Origin: Microbacterium sp. JZ31
GTDB lineage: Bacteria; Actinomycetota; Actinomycetes; Actinomycetales; Microbacteriaceae
Length of the DNA stretch: 64,000 nucleotides
Direction of reading: 5' to 3'
Assembly (NCBI RefSeq): GCF_016805985.1
Contig: NZ_CP017661.1
Coordinates: 1,364,001 to 1,428,000, forward strand
Shown: piece by piece, positions 37,070-49,247 of the stretch
How the letters are laid out: each line of letters starts with the position of its first letter
Position numbering within the stretch: position 1 is the stretch's first letter
Translations under genes and position numbers: made by a program
Notes under the pieces: model-generated
Seen by the model: only the letters and a program-made list of their open reading frames with translations
What the model was told of the DNA's origin: nothing
The model's database searches: none

Positions 37070-37579
37070 TCAGGGGCGCGCGCTCTGCGCGTGACGCACC
37101 GCCGCCGCGAGGCGGTCGGGCGTCCGCGACGAGAGCGTCCACGACGACACGGGGTCGTCGGGATCCACGTCCGGGAGGACGACGATCCCGGCGACCCCGC
37201 CGCGTATCAGGTGCCAGCCGCGCGCATCCAGGCGTGAGCCGCGCGCGGCGCGCGCCTCCTCGCCGGTGAGCGCGACGGGCTCGCCGAGCAGCGCGACGTC
37301 GATGTGCGCGCGGCCCGCGCGCAGCTCGTCGCCCGTCACCTCGATGACGGGCGAGGACAGGATGAGCGCCGAAACGACGAGCACGGCGACGGCGATGCCG
37401 ATCACCAGTGAGAGCGTCCTGTCGTACTGCACGAACACCAGGGCGGCCATGGGGGCGACGACCGCGGCGCCGCCGAGGATCCACAGCGAGGGCGAGAGCC
37501 GCTCGCGGTACAGGGGGCGTCGCGCTGAGCCCGGCGACGTCGCGCGATCGCGCGGAGCGGGCGGTGATGTGTTCTGCAT
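37070..37579 (-). CDS. DUF3093 membrane protein
   Basis: A 169-aa protein starting at the ATG at 37579. The hydrophilic N-terminus leads to two membrane segments near residues 30-50 and 55-75 (SLVIGIAVAVLVVSALILSS). The cytoplasmic or external remainder holds the family pattern VIEVTGDELRAGRAHIDVAL and LDARGWHLIRGGVAGIVV. The family is conserved in actinobacteria next to dut and has no known role. It is divergent from dut with a 12-bp gap, so promoters must overlap. Confidence 0.87.
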   Translation of the reverse strand: MQNTSPPAPRDRATSPGSARRPLYRERLSPSLWILGGAAVVAPMAALVFVQYDRTLSLVIGIAVAVLVVSALILSSPVIEVTGDELRAGRAHIDVALLGEPVALTGEEARAARGSRLDARGWHLIRGGVAGIVVLPDVDPDDPVSSWTLSSRTPDRLAAAVRHAQSARP

Positions 37580-37591
37580 TACCCTCGTGGA
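37580..37591 (+). promoter_or_regulatory. Leaderless-type -10 element for dut
   Basis: TACCCT lies 6 nt before the dut GTG and overlaps the start codon region of the divergent DUF3093 gene. Confidence 0.45.
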
Positions 37592-38044
37592 GTGACCGAA
37601 ACCGTGGACGTCCCCATCATCGCATCGGCTCCGCCGGTGTACGCGCACCCGGGGGACGCGGGCGCCGATCTGACGGCGGCCGAGGCGGTCCGCCTCGAGC
37701 CCGGCGAGCGTGCGCTCGTCGGCACGGGCGTGCGCATCGCCCTGCCGGACGGCTACGCCGCCTTCGTGGTGCCGCGCAGCGGCCTCGCGGCGAAGCACGG
37801 CATCACGATCGTCAACGCGCCCGGCACGATCGACGCGGGCTACCGGGGCGAGATCAAGGTGGCGCTGCTGAACACGGACGCGCGCGAGGCGTACGAGATC
37901 GCCGTCGGCGACCGGATCGCCCAGCTGATCCTGATGCCCGTCCCGCAGGCGCGCTTCATCCCGGTCGACGAGCTTCCCGAGCACGTGCGCGGCGAGGGCG
38001 GCTTCGGATCGACGGGCTACCAGACCCAAGGAGACAGCAAGTGA
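37592..38044 (+). CDS. dut: dUTP diphosphatase
   Basis: Hydrolyses dUTP to dUMP and keeps uracil out of DNA, 150 aa, trimeric. The five dUTPase motifs are visible: HPGDAGADL near residue 16, PRSGLAAKHG near residue 63, GTIDAGYRGEI near residue 80, RIAQLI near residue 108, and the C-terminal EGGFGSTG arm. GTG start. The stop overlaps the next gene's GTG (GTGA at 38041), so translation is coupled to DUF3710. Confidence 0.97.
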   Translation: MTETVDVPIIASAPPVYAHPGDAGADLTAAEAVRLEPGERALVGTGVRIALPDGYAAFVVPRSGLAAKHGITIVNAPGTIDAGYRGEIKVALLNTDAREAYEIAVGDRIAQLILMPVPQARFIPVDELPEHVRGEGGFGSTGYQTQGDSK

Positions 38045-38628
38045 GCGACGAGCTCGAGATCGGTCGCAAGGCGGCCCCCGGCGACCGCGCCACCGCGGGA
38101 CCGCTCGACGAGAGCGAAGCGAACCCCGTCCGCCCCTACATCGATCTCGGTGGCATCAAGGTGCTGCCGCGGGAGGGGCTGAACCTCCGTCTCGAGGTGG
38201 AGGAGCAGACCAAGCGCATCGTGGCGGTCGGACTCGACTACGCCGACTCGACCCTGCAGGTGCAGCCGTTCGCCGCGCCCCGCACCACGGGGCTGTGGGA
38301 CGAGACGCGCGCGCAGATCCGCGACCAGGTGCGCCAGCAGGGCGGACGCGTCGAGGAGCGCGAGGGCCCGCTCGGCGCCGAGCTGCTGGCCGAGGTCCCT
38401 GTCGTCGCCGGCCAGGACGCGCAGATGCGTCTGGCCCGCTTCGTCGGGGTGGACGGCCCGCGCTGGTTCCTGCGCGGCGTGATCGGCGGCGCCGCGGCGT
38501 CGGACCCCGCGGCCGCGGAGCAGGTCGAGGACCTGTTCCGCTCGATCGTCGTCGTGCGTGGGGGCGCGCCCATGCCGCCGCGCGACCTCATCCCGCTCAA
38601 GATGCCGTCGACGCCCGCGTCGGCGTGA
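38041..38628 (+). CDS. DUF3710 protein
   Basis: A 195-aa cytoplasmic protein, conserved in actinobacteria directly after dut. GTG start, coupled to dut by overlap. Family stretches are YIDLGGIKVLPREGLNLRLE near residue 38 and TGLWDETRAQIRDQVRQQGG near residue 88. GVDGPRWFLRGVIGG near residue 140 and PMPPRDLIPLKMP close to the end follow. There are no membrane segments. Function unknown; the constant gene order (dut-DUF3710-DUF3159) is the only clue. Confidence 0.9.
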   Translation: MSDELEIGRKAAPGDRATAGPLDESEANPVRPYIDLGGIKVLPREGLNLRLEVEEQTKRIVAVGLDYADSTLQVQPFAAPRTTGLWDETRAQIRDQVRQQGGRVEEREGPLGAELLAEVPVVAGQDAQMRLARFVGVDGPRWFLRGVIGGAAASDPAAAEQVEDLFRSIVVVRGGAPMPPRDLIPLKMPSTPASA

Positions 38629-38632
38629 CGCG

Positions 38633-39361
38633 ATGAGCTCGCAGGACGGGGGCGGCACCCGCCCCGACAGCAGGCCCGAGCCCTCGGCGTCCGAGGTCGT
38701 CGGCGCCGCGATCGGCGGTGTCGCGCGCCGTGCGGGAATCGATCCCGCCGAGGAGGCCACCACGGGCGACGTGGTGTGGAAGGCCATGGGCGGCGTGCGC
38801 GGCGTGCTCGAGTCGATCCTGCCGAGCCTCGTGTTCGTGATCGTCTACACGCTCTGGCCGGAGCCGCTGGTGCTGTCGCTCGGGCTCTCCGTCGGGATCG
38901 CGGCCGTGTTCACGATCGTGCGCCTCGCGCAGAAGTCGCCTCCCGCCGCCGCGATGGGCGGCCTGCTCGCGGCCGCGGCCGCCGCGGCGCTCGCGCTGTT
39001 CACGGGCCAGGGCCGCGACAACTTCGTGATCGGTCTCGTGACGAACGCGGTGTACGGCACGGCGTTCCTCGTCTCGGCCGTGATCGGCTGGTCGCTGATC
39101 GGGCTCGCCGCCGGCTTCCTCACAGGGGAGGGCACGGCCTGGCGAGAGGATCGTCGCAAGCGCCGCGTGTTCCGCTGGCTGGCCCTCGCGTGGGCCGGGC
39201 TCTTCTTCGCGCGGCTCGCCGTGCAGCTGCCGCTGTACCTCGCGAACGAGACGACGCTGCTGGGCACGCTCAAGCTCGTGATGGGGCTGCCGCTGTTCGC
39301 GCCGCTGGTGGCCGTGACGTGGCTCGCCGCGCGGGCGCTGTATCCCGCACGACGCGGCTGA
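38633..39361 (+). CDS. DUF3159 membrane protein
   Basis: A 242-aa integral membrane protein, start at the ATG 38633, 4 bp after DUF3710. After a hydrophilic N-terminus and an amphipathic stretch (AMGGVRGVLESILPSLVFVI), six hydrophobic segments follow. The charged loop EGTAWREDRRKRRVFRW is the typical DUF3159 signature. Function unknown. Operonic with dut and DUF3710. Confidence 0.9.
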   Translation: MSSQDGGGTRPDSRPEPSASEVVGAAIGGVARRAGIDPAEEATTGDVVWKAMGGVRGVLESILPSLVFVIVYTLWPEPLVLSLGLSVGIAAVFTIVRLAQKSPPAAAMGGLLAAAAAAALALFTGQGRDNFVIGLVTNAVYGTAFLVSAVIGWSLIGLAAGFLTGEGTAWREDRRKRRVFRWLALAWAGLFFARLAVQLPLYLANETTLLGTLKLVMGLPLFAPLVAVTWLAARALYPARRG

Positions 39362-39403
39362 CGCCACTGCGCACGCGCGCATGCGCCGGTTCCGTGCGTG
39401 GTA

Positions 39404-39429
39404 GATTTATCTCGATGTCAAGATAAATC
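39404..39429. promoter_or_regulatory. Palindromic operator-like site upstream of aconitase
   Basis: Arms GATTTATCTC and AAGATAAATC are inverted with one mismatch, around GATGTC. The AT-rich palindrome stands out in GC-rich DNA 120 bp before the acn start and is a likely repressor or activator binding site. The regulator is not identifiable here. Confidence 0.6.
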
Positions 39430-39548
39430 GCGCACCCCGCGGACCCGTTCCGCACCCTCCGCCTGTTAGGCCCGCCTTGCTGGCCTCGCCGGTCGAGGTG
39501 GGGGCAAGATGGGGAGCGCAAGCGCGGTCGACCAGGAGGAGACAGCCC

Positions 39549-42419
<2,871 letters not shown>

Positions 42420-42432
42420 CGCACTCCACCGA

Positions 42433-42460
42433 ACGGCCCCCGGGACTTCCCGGGGGCCGT
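42433..42460 (+). terminator. acnA terminator
   Basis: ACGGCCCCCGGGA and CCCGGGGGCCGT pair around a short loop, followed by TCGTCGTTCGTC. Confidence 0.8.
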
Positions 42461-42492
42461 TCGTCGTTCGTCGGAATCCCAGACGACGCGCG

Positions 42493-42504
42493 TAGGCTCG
42501 GGGC
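42493..42504 (+). promoter_or_regulatory. Leaderless-type -10 element for dxs
   Basis: TAGGCT is 6 nt before the dxs ATG, without a Shine-Dalgarno sequence. Confidence 0.45.
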
Positions 42505-44460
42505 ATGAGTCTTCTCGACGGGATCCGTGCTCCGCGCGACCTCGACGCACTCACGCCGGAGCAGTTGACGGATCTCGCCGCGGAGATCCGGGAGTTCCTC
42601 GTGCAGAACGTCGCGCGCACGGGCGGCCACCTCGGCCCCAACCTGGGCGTCGTCGAGCTGACGATCGCCCTGCACCGCGTGTTCTCGTCGCCGGACGACC
42701 CGATCATCTTCGACACGGGTCACCAGTCGTACGTGCACAAGCTGCTCACGGGCCGCCAGGACTTCTCCGCGCTGCGCGCGCGCGGCGGCCTCGCCGGTTA
42801 CCCGCAGCGTGCCGAGAGCCCGCACGACGTCGTGGAGTCCTCCCACGCCTCGAGCTCCCTCAGCTGGGCCGACGGCATCTCGCGCGCGTTCAGCCGCACG
42901 GGCCGCAGCGACCGGCACGTCGTCGCGGTCGTGGGCGACGGCGCGCTGACGGGCGGCATGACGTGGGAGGCGCTCAACAACATCACGGACGACAACGACC
43001 GCAACCTCGTGATCGTCGTGAACGACAACGGCCGCTCGTACGCGCCGACGATCGGTGGCATGGCGCGTCATCTGAACCGCGTGCGCACGACGGAGGCCTA
43101 CCGCGACCTGTCGCGGCGCTCGTCGCGCATGGCGGGCCGCTTCGGCGCGGTGGGGCGCGCGCTGTACCGCGGCGTGCGCGGCGGCACCCATGGCTTCCTG
43201 TCGCGCTTCACGAACAACTCGTCGCTCTACTCGAACCTCGACGTGAAGTACCTCGGTCCCGTCGACGGGCACGACCTCTCCGCCCTGATCGAGACCCTCG
43301 CGCTGGCGAAGTCGTACGGCGCGCCGGTCATCGTGCACGTCATCACGGAGAAGGGCCGCGGCTACCAGCCCGCGCTCGACGACGAGGCGGATGCGTTCCA
43401 CGCGGTCGGCCGCATCGACCCCGCGACCGGGGGAGCGCTCGGCGCGTCCTCCCCGGGCTGGACCGATGTGTTCGCGGAAGAGCTCGTGCGCATCGGCGAG
43501 GAGCGCCCCGACGTGATCGCCATGACGGCCGCGATGCTGCGCCCGACGGGGCTCGCGCCGTTCGCCGAGCGGTTCCCGGAGCGCGTGTACGACGTCGGCA
43601 TCGCCGAGCAGCACGCCGTCGCGTCGGCCGCGGGCCTGGCGTACGGCGGCCTCCATCCCGTCGTGGCCCTGTACTCGACGTTCGTGAACCGCGCGTTCGA
43701 CCAGGTGCTGATGGATGTCGCACTGCACCGCGCGGGCGTCACGTTCGTCCTCGACCGCTCGGGCGTCACGGGGCCCGACGGTCCCAGCCACCACGGCATG
43801 TGGGATCTCGCGCTGCTGCACATCGTTCCGCGGATCCGGATCGCCGCACCGCGCGACGAGACGCGTCTGCGCGAGGAGCTGCACGAGGCCGTCGCGGTGC
43901 GTGACGCGCCCACGGTCGTCCGCTTCCCGAAGGGCTCGGTCGAGGAGGACATCCCCGCGCTCGAGCGTCTGGAGGACGGCGTCGACGTGCTGGCGCGCGA
44001 CGAGGTCGAGGACGTGCTGATCGTCGGCATCGGCCCGTTCGCGCGGCTCGGCCTCGATGTGGCGTCGCGTCTGCGCGCTCAGGGCATCGGCGCCACGGTC
44101 GTCGACCCGCGCTGGGTCGTGCCGGTGCCGGCGTCCATCGTCGAGCTCTCCGCGCGTCACCGCCTGGTCATCACGCTCGAGGACGGCATCCGTGTCGGCG
44201 GCATCGGCACGCGGGTGCGGCAGGTGCTGCGCGAGGCGGGCATCGACACGGCCGTCGACGAGCTCGGCCTGCCGGACGCGTTCCTCGACCACGCGTCCCG
44301 TGAGCAGATCCTCGAGGATGCGGGCCTCACGCCCGCCAAGATCGCGCAGGATGTCGTCGCCCAGGTGCTGGGCACGCGCGTGCCGATGGCACGCCGCGAC
44401 ACCGGTCGCGGTCTGCCGTCGGTCACGGGGGAGTTCAAGCTGCCCGCGCCGCGCGGCTGA
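42505..44460 (+). CDS. dxs: 1-deoxy-D-xylulose-5-phosphate synthase
   Basis: First step of the MEP isoprenoid pathway, joining pyruvate and glyceraldehyde 3-phosphate with thiamine diphosphate, 651 aa. TPP-binding motif GDGALTGGMTWEALNN near residue 148; active-site region VVESSHASSSLSWADGISR near residue 113; the transketolase-like pyrimidine domain with VYDVGIAEQHAVASAAGLAY near residue 365; and DRSGVTGPDGPSHHG near residue 418. TAGGCT is 6 nt before the ATG. It is probably monocistronic between two terminators. Confidence 0.97.
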   Translation: MSLLDGIRAPRDLDALTPEQLTDLAAEIREFLVQNVARTGGHLGPNLGVVELTIALHRVFSSPDDPIIFDTGHQSYVHKLLTGRQDFSALRARGGLAGYPQRAESPHDVVESSHASSSLSWADGISRAFSRTGRSDRHVVAVVGDGALTGGMTWEALNNITDDNDRNLVIVVNDNGRSYAPTIGGMARHLNRVRTTEAYRDLSRRSSRMAGRFGAVGRALYRGVRGGTHGFLSRFTNNSSLYSNLDVKYLGPVDGHDLSALIETLALAKSYGAPVIVHVITEKGRGYQPALDDEADAFHAVGRIDPATGGALGASSPGWTDVFAEELVRIGEERPDVIAMTAAMLRPTGLAPFAERFPERVYDVGIAEQHAVASAAGLAYGGLHPVVALYSTFVNRAFDQVLMDVALHRAGVTFVLDRSGVTGPDGPSHHGMWDLALLHIVPRIRIAAPRDETRLREELHEAVAVRDAPTVVRFPKGSVEEDIPALERLEDGVDVLARDEVEDVLIVGIGPFARLGLDVASRLRAQGIGATVVDPRWVVPVPASIVELSARHRLVITLEDGIRVGGIGTRVRQVLREAGIDTAVDELGLPDAFLDHASREQILEDAGLTPAKIAQDVVAQVLGTRVPMARRDTGRGLPSVTGEFKLPAPRG

Positions 44461-44489
44461 TCCGCGGGCTTGCCGCGCCCGCACAGCGG

Positions 44490-44531
44490 AACGGGGTGAC
44501 CCCTGCCGTGGCAGGAGTCACCCCGTTCGCG
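44490..44531. terminator. Bidirectional terminator between dxs and fadB
   Basis: AACGGGGTGAC pairs with GTCACCCCGTT, with an inner CCTGCC/GGCAGG stem, between two convergent genes. Confidence 0.8.
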
Positions 44532-44547
44532 TCCGGTCGCCGGGCGC

Positions 44548-46704
44548 TCAGCCGCGGTGCGCGGCCCCGCGCAGCGGCGGAGTGTGGAACGTGCCCCCGG
44601 CGGCGCGCTCGGAAGCGCCCGACCGGTCGAGGTAGGCCGATGCACCGCCGTCGATGAACGGCCAGCCGGCGCCGAGGATGAGGCACAGGTCGATGTCCTC
44701 GACCTCGGGCACGACGCCCTCGTCCAGCATCAGCCTGATCTCGCTCGCCAGGCCGTCCTCGACGCGGCGCAGGATCTCCTCCTCCGACGCCGGCGACTTC
44801 CCGGTGTCGAGGACCTTCTGCGCCTGCTTGGTCCAGCCCGTGACCTTGCCGCTCTTGTCCTTCTCGACGACGTCGCCGACCTCGGCGAGGCGGTGCAGGT
44901 TCTCCGAGGCGAAGAAGCGCTCGGGGAAGTGCCGCACCATCGTGTCCTGCACGTGCGCCGCGACCTTCCAGCCGACGAGGTCGATCAGCTGGAACGGGGT
45001 CATCGGCAGCCCGAGCGGCGCGAACGCCTTCTCGACCGTGAGCAGCGGCGTGCCCTCGTCGACGGCGCGCGCGGCCTCGCCCATGACCTTCGCCAGCAGG
45101 CGGTTGACGACGAAGCCCGGCGCATCCGCCGTCAGGACGGCGTTCTTGCGCAGGTTCTTCGCGACCACGAACGCGGTCGACAGCGCCTCGTCGCTCGACT
45201 GCGGCGTCTTCACGATCTCGATCAGCGGCATGACCGCGACCGGATTGAAGAAGTGGAAGCCGACGAGTCGCTCGGGGTGCGCGAGCACCGAGCCGATCTC
45301 CTCGACCGACAGCGACGACGTGTTGGTGGCGAGGATGGCGTCGGGCGCGATGATCTGCTCGATCTCGCGGAACACCTGCTGCTTGACGCCCGTCTCCTCG
45401 AACACCGCCTCGATCACGAAGTCGCAGTCGGCGTACTCGCTCTTGTCGACCGTGCCGCGCACCAGGGCGCGGAGGCGATTCGCCGTGTCGGCGTCGATGC
45501 GTCCCTTCGCCTCGAGCGCGGCGATCTCGTCGCGGATGTACGACAGGCCCTTGTCGACGCGCGCCTGGTCGATGTCGGTGATGAGCACCGGCACCTGCAG
45601 GCGGCGCACGAACAGCAGCGCGAACTGGCTCGCCATCAGGCCCGCGCCGATCACGCCGACCTTCGTGACCTTCTTCGCCAGTCCCTTGTCGGGAGCGCCC
45701 ACGGGACGCTTGGCGCGCTTCTGCACAAGGTCGAACGCGTACATCGACGCGACGAACTGGTCGCCGGAGATGAGCTCGGCCAGTGCCTCGTCCTCGCGCG
45801 CGAAGCCCTCCTCGACCGTGCCGCTCTTGGCCTTGTCGATGAGGTCGAGCGCCATGTACGGCGACCGCGGGACCGTGCCGATGCGGCTCTCGAGCATGTT
45901 GCGCGCGACCTTGACCGCGATGGGCCACTTGGTGAGGCGCTCGATCTTGCCGGGCGCGTTCTTGCGCTCGACCTTGATCGTGCCCGCCAGCACGCCGTCC
46001 GCCCAGCGCAGCGAGTCCTCGAGGAAGCTCGTCGGACTGAAGATCGCGTCGAACATGCCCAGCTCGTACGCCTGCTGCGGCTTGAGCGTGCGGTTCTGCT
46101 TGAGCGGGTTGGAGATGATCACCTCGAGCGCGTTCTCGATGCCGATCAGGTTCGGCAGCAGTGTCACACCGCCCCACCCGGGCACGAGGCCCAGGAAGAC
46201 CTCGGGGAGCGCGATCGCCGCGGCCGAGGAGTCGACCGTGCGGTACGTCGAGTTCAGCGCGATCTCGACGGCGCCGCCCAAGGCGAGGCCGTTCACAAAC
46301 GAGAACGACGGCACGCCGAGGTGCGAGAGCTTGCCGAGCACGTGGTGGCCGAGCTGGGCGATCAGACGCGCGATGTCCTTCGACGGCAGGTCGCCCACAT
46401 TCGACAGGTCAGCGCCGGCGGCGAAGATGTACGGCTTGCCCGTGACCGCGACGGCGTCGATCTCGCCAGCCGCGGCGCGCTGCGCGAGCTCGTCGAGCCG
46501 CTCGCCGAGCTCCGTGAGGGTGGCGGGGCCGAGCGTGTTCGGCCGCGTGTGGTCCTTGCCGTTGTGCAGCGTGATCAACGCGATCGTGCGGCCGCTGGCC
46601 AGGCGCACGTCGCTGACCAGCGAGCGCGTGACGACCTCGCCCTCCGTCAGCGCGAGCAGCGGGGAGTAGTCGATCTTCGAGTAGTCGGTCACAGCCACGC
46701 TCAC
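44548..46704 (-). CDS. fadB: Fatty-acid oxidation complex alpha subunit (enoyl-CoA hydratase / 3-hydroxyacyl-CoA dehydrogenase)
   Basis: Performs the hydration and NAD-dependent dehydrogenation steps of beta-oxidation, 718 aa from the GTG at 46704. The N-terminal hydratase domain has the oxyanion-hole region NGLALGGAVEIALNSTYRTV near residue 125 and GLVPGWGGVTLLP. The dehydrogenase part has the dinucleotide fold VGVIGAGLMASQFALLFV near residue 350 and FHFFNPVAVMPLIEIV near residue 478. C-terminal 3HCDH domains follow. The start overlaps the stop of the thiolase gene (GTGA), so translation is coupled in a fadA-fadB operon. Confidence 0.94.
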   Translation of the reverse strand: MSVAVTDYSKIDYSPLLALTEGEVVTRSLVSDVRLASGRTIALITLHNGKDHTRPNTLGPATLTELGERLDELAQRAAAGEIDAVAVTGKPYIFAAGADLSNVGDLPSKDIARLIAQLGHHVLGKLSHLGVPSFSFVNGLALGGAVEIALNSTYRTVDSSAAAIALPEVFLGLVPGWGGVTLLPNLIGIENALEVIISNPLKQNRTLKPQQAYELGMFDAIFSPTSFLEDSLRWADGVLAGTIKVERKNAPGKIERLTKWPIAVKVARNMLESRIGTVPRSPYMALDLIDKAKSGTVEEGFAREDEALAELISGDQFVASMYAFDLVQKRAKRPVGAPDKGLAKKVTKVGVIGAGLMASQFALLFVRRLQVPVLITDIDQARVDKGLSYIRDEIAALEAKGRIDADTANRLRALVRGTVDKSEYADCDFVIEAVFEETGVKQQVFREIEQIIAPDAILATNTSSLSVEEIGSVLAHPERLVGFHFFNPVAVMPLIEIVKTPQSSDEALSTAFVVAKNLRKNAVLTADAPGFVVNRLLAKVMGEAARAVDEGTPLLTVEKAFAPLGLPMTPFQLIDLVGWKVAAHVQDTMVRHFPERFFASENLHRLAEVGDVVEKDKSGKVTGWTKQAQKVLDTGKSPASEEEILRRVEDGLASEIRLMLDEGVVPEVEDIDLCLILGAGWPFIDGGASAYLDRSGASERAAGGTFHTPPLRGAAHRG

Positions 46705-47933
46705 TTTTTCTTCTCGCCGGAGCGGACGCCTGCGGCGGCCTTCTTCGAATAGTGGGGGTTCTCCCAGATGACGCTGCCGCCCTGGCCCAGGCCGACGCAC
46801 ATCGCCGTGAGGCCGTACCGCACCTCGGGATGCTCGGCGAACTGCGCCGCGAGCTGGATCATCAGACGCACGCCGGACGCCGCGAGCGGGTGGCCGAGCG
46901 CGATCGCGCCGCCCCACGGGTTGACGCGCGGGTCGTCGTCGTCGATGCCGAAGTGGTCGAGCAGCGAGAGCACCTGGATCGCGAACGCCTCGTTCAGCTC
47001 GAACAGGCCGATGTCGTCGATCGTGAGGCCGGCCTTCGCCAGCGCCTTCTCGGTGGCCGGGATCGGGCCGATGCCCATGATCTCCGGCTCGACGCCGGCG
47101 AACGCGAACGAGACGAGCTTCATCTTGGGCGTGAGGCCGAACTCCTTCACCGCTGCGCCGCTCGCCAGCAGGCTCACGGTCGCGCCGTCGGTCAGTGGCG
47201 ACGACGTGCCCGCGGTCACGCGGCCGTGCGGGCGGAACGGCGTCTTGAGGTTCGCGAGGCCCTCCATCGTCGTCTCGGGGCGGCGGCCCTCGTCCTCGGT
47301 CGCGAGGCCCCACTGGCCGTCCGCGCCGGTGACGGCGACGGGCACGAGGTCGGGCTGGAGCTTGCCGGCCTCGTAGGCCGCCTGCACCTTCTGCTGGCTG
47401 CGCATGCCGAAGCGGTCTGCGCGCTCCTTCGTGAGCTGGGGGAATCGGTCGTGGATGCGCTCGGCCGTGACGCCCATGTTCAGCGCGCCCGGGTCGACGA
47501 GTTTCTCGGCGACGAAGCGCGGGTTGGGGTCGGCGTTGGCGCCGATTGGGTGGCGGCCCATGTGCTCGACGCCGCCCGCGATCGCGACGTCGTACATGCC
47601 GACACCGATCGAGGCGGCCATGGTCGTGACGCTCGTCAGCGCGCCGGCGCACATCCGCTCCACGGCGAGACCGGGCACGGTCATGGGCAGACCCGCCAGG
47701 ATCGCCGACGTGCGTCCCAGGGTCAGGCCCTGGTCGCCCGTCTGCGACGTCGCGGCGATCGCGACATCGTCGACCCGGTCCTTCGGGATCTCGGTGTTGC
47801 GCTCGAGGAGACCCTTCATCGCCTTGACGACGAGGTCATCCGCTCGCGTGTTCCAGTACATGCCCTTCTCGCCCGCGCGCCCGAAGGGCGTGCGTACTCC
47901 GTCGACGAAATAGACATCAGCCAGCTCGGCCAC
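46701..47933 (-). CDS. fadA: Acetyl-CoA acyltransferase (thiolase), beta subunit
   Basis: Cleaves 3-ketoacyl-CoA with CoA in the last step of beta-oxidation, 410 aa. The acyl-binding cysteine is in VERMCAGALTSV near residue 90. The second active-site set is GHPLAASGVRLMIQLA near residue 358 and CVGLGQGGSVIW near residue 388. The lysine-rich C-terminus overlaps the fadB start by 4 bases, so the two subunits are made in equal amounts. It follows RNase D by 111 bp on the same strand. Confidence 0.95.
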   Translation of the reverse strand: MAELADVYFVDGVRTPFGRAGEKGMYWNTRADDLVVKAMKGLLERNTEIPKDRVDDVAIAATSQTGDQGLTLGRTSAILAGLPMTVPGLAVERMCAGALTSVTTMAASIGVGMYDVAIAGGVEHMGRHPIGANADPNPRFVAEKLVDPGALNMGVTAERIHDRFPQLTKERADRFGMRSQQKVQAAYEAGKLQPDLVPVAVTGADGQWGLATEDEGRRPETTMEGLANLKTPFRPHGRVTAGTSSPLTDGATVSLLASGAAVKEFGLTPKMKLVSFAFAGVEPEIMGIGPIPATEKALAKAGLTIDDIGLFELNEAFAIQVLSLLDHFGIDDDDPRVNPWGGAIALGHPLAASGVRLMIQLAAQFAEHPEVRYGLTAMCVGLGQGGSVIWENPHYSKKAAAGVRSGEKKK

Positions 47934-48044
47934 TCTGCCTCCAGTCCTTGGGCACGCCGGCGCACGGCCGGGCGGCCCCTGAGTAGGTTCGGCTTCAGCC
48001 TAGGGAGGCCCGCATAAGGGCAAGAACCGGTTGGTCCGGATCCA

Positions 48045-49247
48045 CTAAGCCGGTTCGTCGGCCTCGTCGGACGTTTGCACTGCCTGCACAAACGCGTCGG
48101 CGATGATCTGTGCAGTCTGTGCAATCTGCCACTCGCGCGCACCCAGGCGCCGGAGTGCGGCGCCGATCGCGGACGCGTCGGCGGGCACGGGCGGCTCCCA
48201 CGCCACGCGACGCAGCGTCTCGGGCGTGAGCAGGTTCTCGGTCGGCATCGACAGCGCGGCGGCACGCTCCTCGACGGCGGGGCGCGCCTGCTTCAGCCGG
48301 GCGTCGGCCTCGGGATTGCGGTCGGACCAGGCGCGCGGCGGCGGCAGGGTGTCGCTCGGCACGCGTTCGACGGGCAGGTCGCCGCTCTCACGGCCCGCCA
48401 CGATCGCGTTCCACCAGCGGTCGAGCTGCGAGCGGCTCGCCCGGCCGTTGAACGCCTTGAGCGCGGCGAGCTCGCTCTTGGACGCGGGAGCCGCGATGAC
48501 CGCGGCGACCAGCGCGCGATCCGGCACGAGACGGCCGGGGGAGATGTCCTGCTGCATCGCGTACTCCTCGCGCGCCAGCCAGAGCTGACGGGCGACGGCG
48601 AGGTTGCGGCGGCCGCGCACCGTGTGCAGGCCGCTCAGGCGACGCCACGGCTCGGCGCGCGGCGGCTTCGCCTCGCGCACGCGGGTCGCCTCGAACTCCT
48701 GCGCGGCGTAGTCGGTCTTGCCGGCCTCCGCGAGCGCGTCGACCAGCGCGTCGCGCACGTCGACGAGGTGCTCGACGTCCAGCGCGGCATACTCGAGCCA
48801 CGCCTGCGGCAGGGGACGGGTCGACCAGTCCGCGGCGGAGTGCTCCTTCTTCAGCACGACGCCGAGCGTCGCCTCGACCACGGCGGCGAGGCCGACGCGC
48901 TCCCAGCCGAGCAGGCGCGCGGCGAGCTCGGTGTCGAAGATGCGCGGCGGCATGAGGTCGAGCTCGCGCAGCGACGGCAGATCCTGGCTCGCGGCGTGCA
49001 GGACCCATTCCTCGTCGCCGATCGCCGCCTGGAGGGGAGCGAGGTCGTCGAGGGCGGGCGGGTCGAACAGGAACACGCCGGCGCCGCGCCGGAACACCTG
49101 CACCAGGTAGGCGCGCTGCGAGTAGCGGAAGCCGGACGCGCGCTCGACATCGACCGCGACGGGGCCCGTGCCGCCCGCCAGGGCGGCGCACGCCGCCGCG
49201 AGCTCCTCGGCCGTGTCGATCACGTCGTACTGGGCGGCCTCAGCCAT
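48045..49247 (-). CDS. rnd: Ribonuclease D (DEDD exonuclease with HRDC domains)
   Basis: A 3'-to-5' exoribonuclease of the DEDDy class involved in tRNA and RNA trimming, 400 aa. The exonuclease domain has VAVDVERASGFRYSQRAYLV near residue 31 (first Asp and Glu), FDTELAARLLG near residue 105, and YAALDVEHLVDVRD near residue 150. HRDC helices follow from about residue 220, with AVARQLWLAREEYAMQQDIS. It overlaps the end of DUF3000 by 8 bp upstream, so they are operonic. Confidence 0.92.
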   Translation of the reverse strand: MAEAAQYDVIDTAEELAAACAALAGGTGPVAVDVERASGFRYSQRAYLVQVFRRGAGVFLFDPPALDDLAPLQAAIGDEEWVLHAASQDLPSLRELDLMPPRIFDTELAARLLGWERVGLAAVVEATLGVVLKKEHSAADWSTRPLPQAWLEYAALDVEHLVDVRDALVDALAEAGKTDYAAQEFEATRVREAKPPRAEPWRRLSGLHTVRGRRNLAVARQLWLAREEYAMQQDISPGRLVPDRALVAAVIAAPASKSELAALKAFNGRASRSQLDRWWNAIVAGRESGDLPVERVPSDTLPPPRAWSDRNPEADARLKQARPAVEERAAALSMPTENLLTPETLRRVAWEPPVPADASAIGAALRRLGAREWQIAQTAQIIADAFVQAVQTSDEADEPA

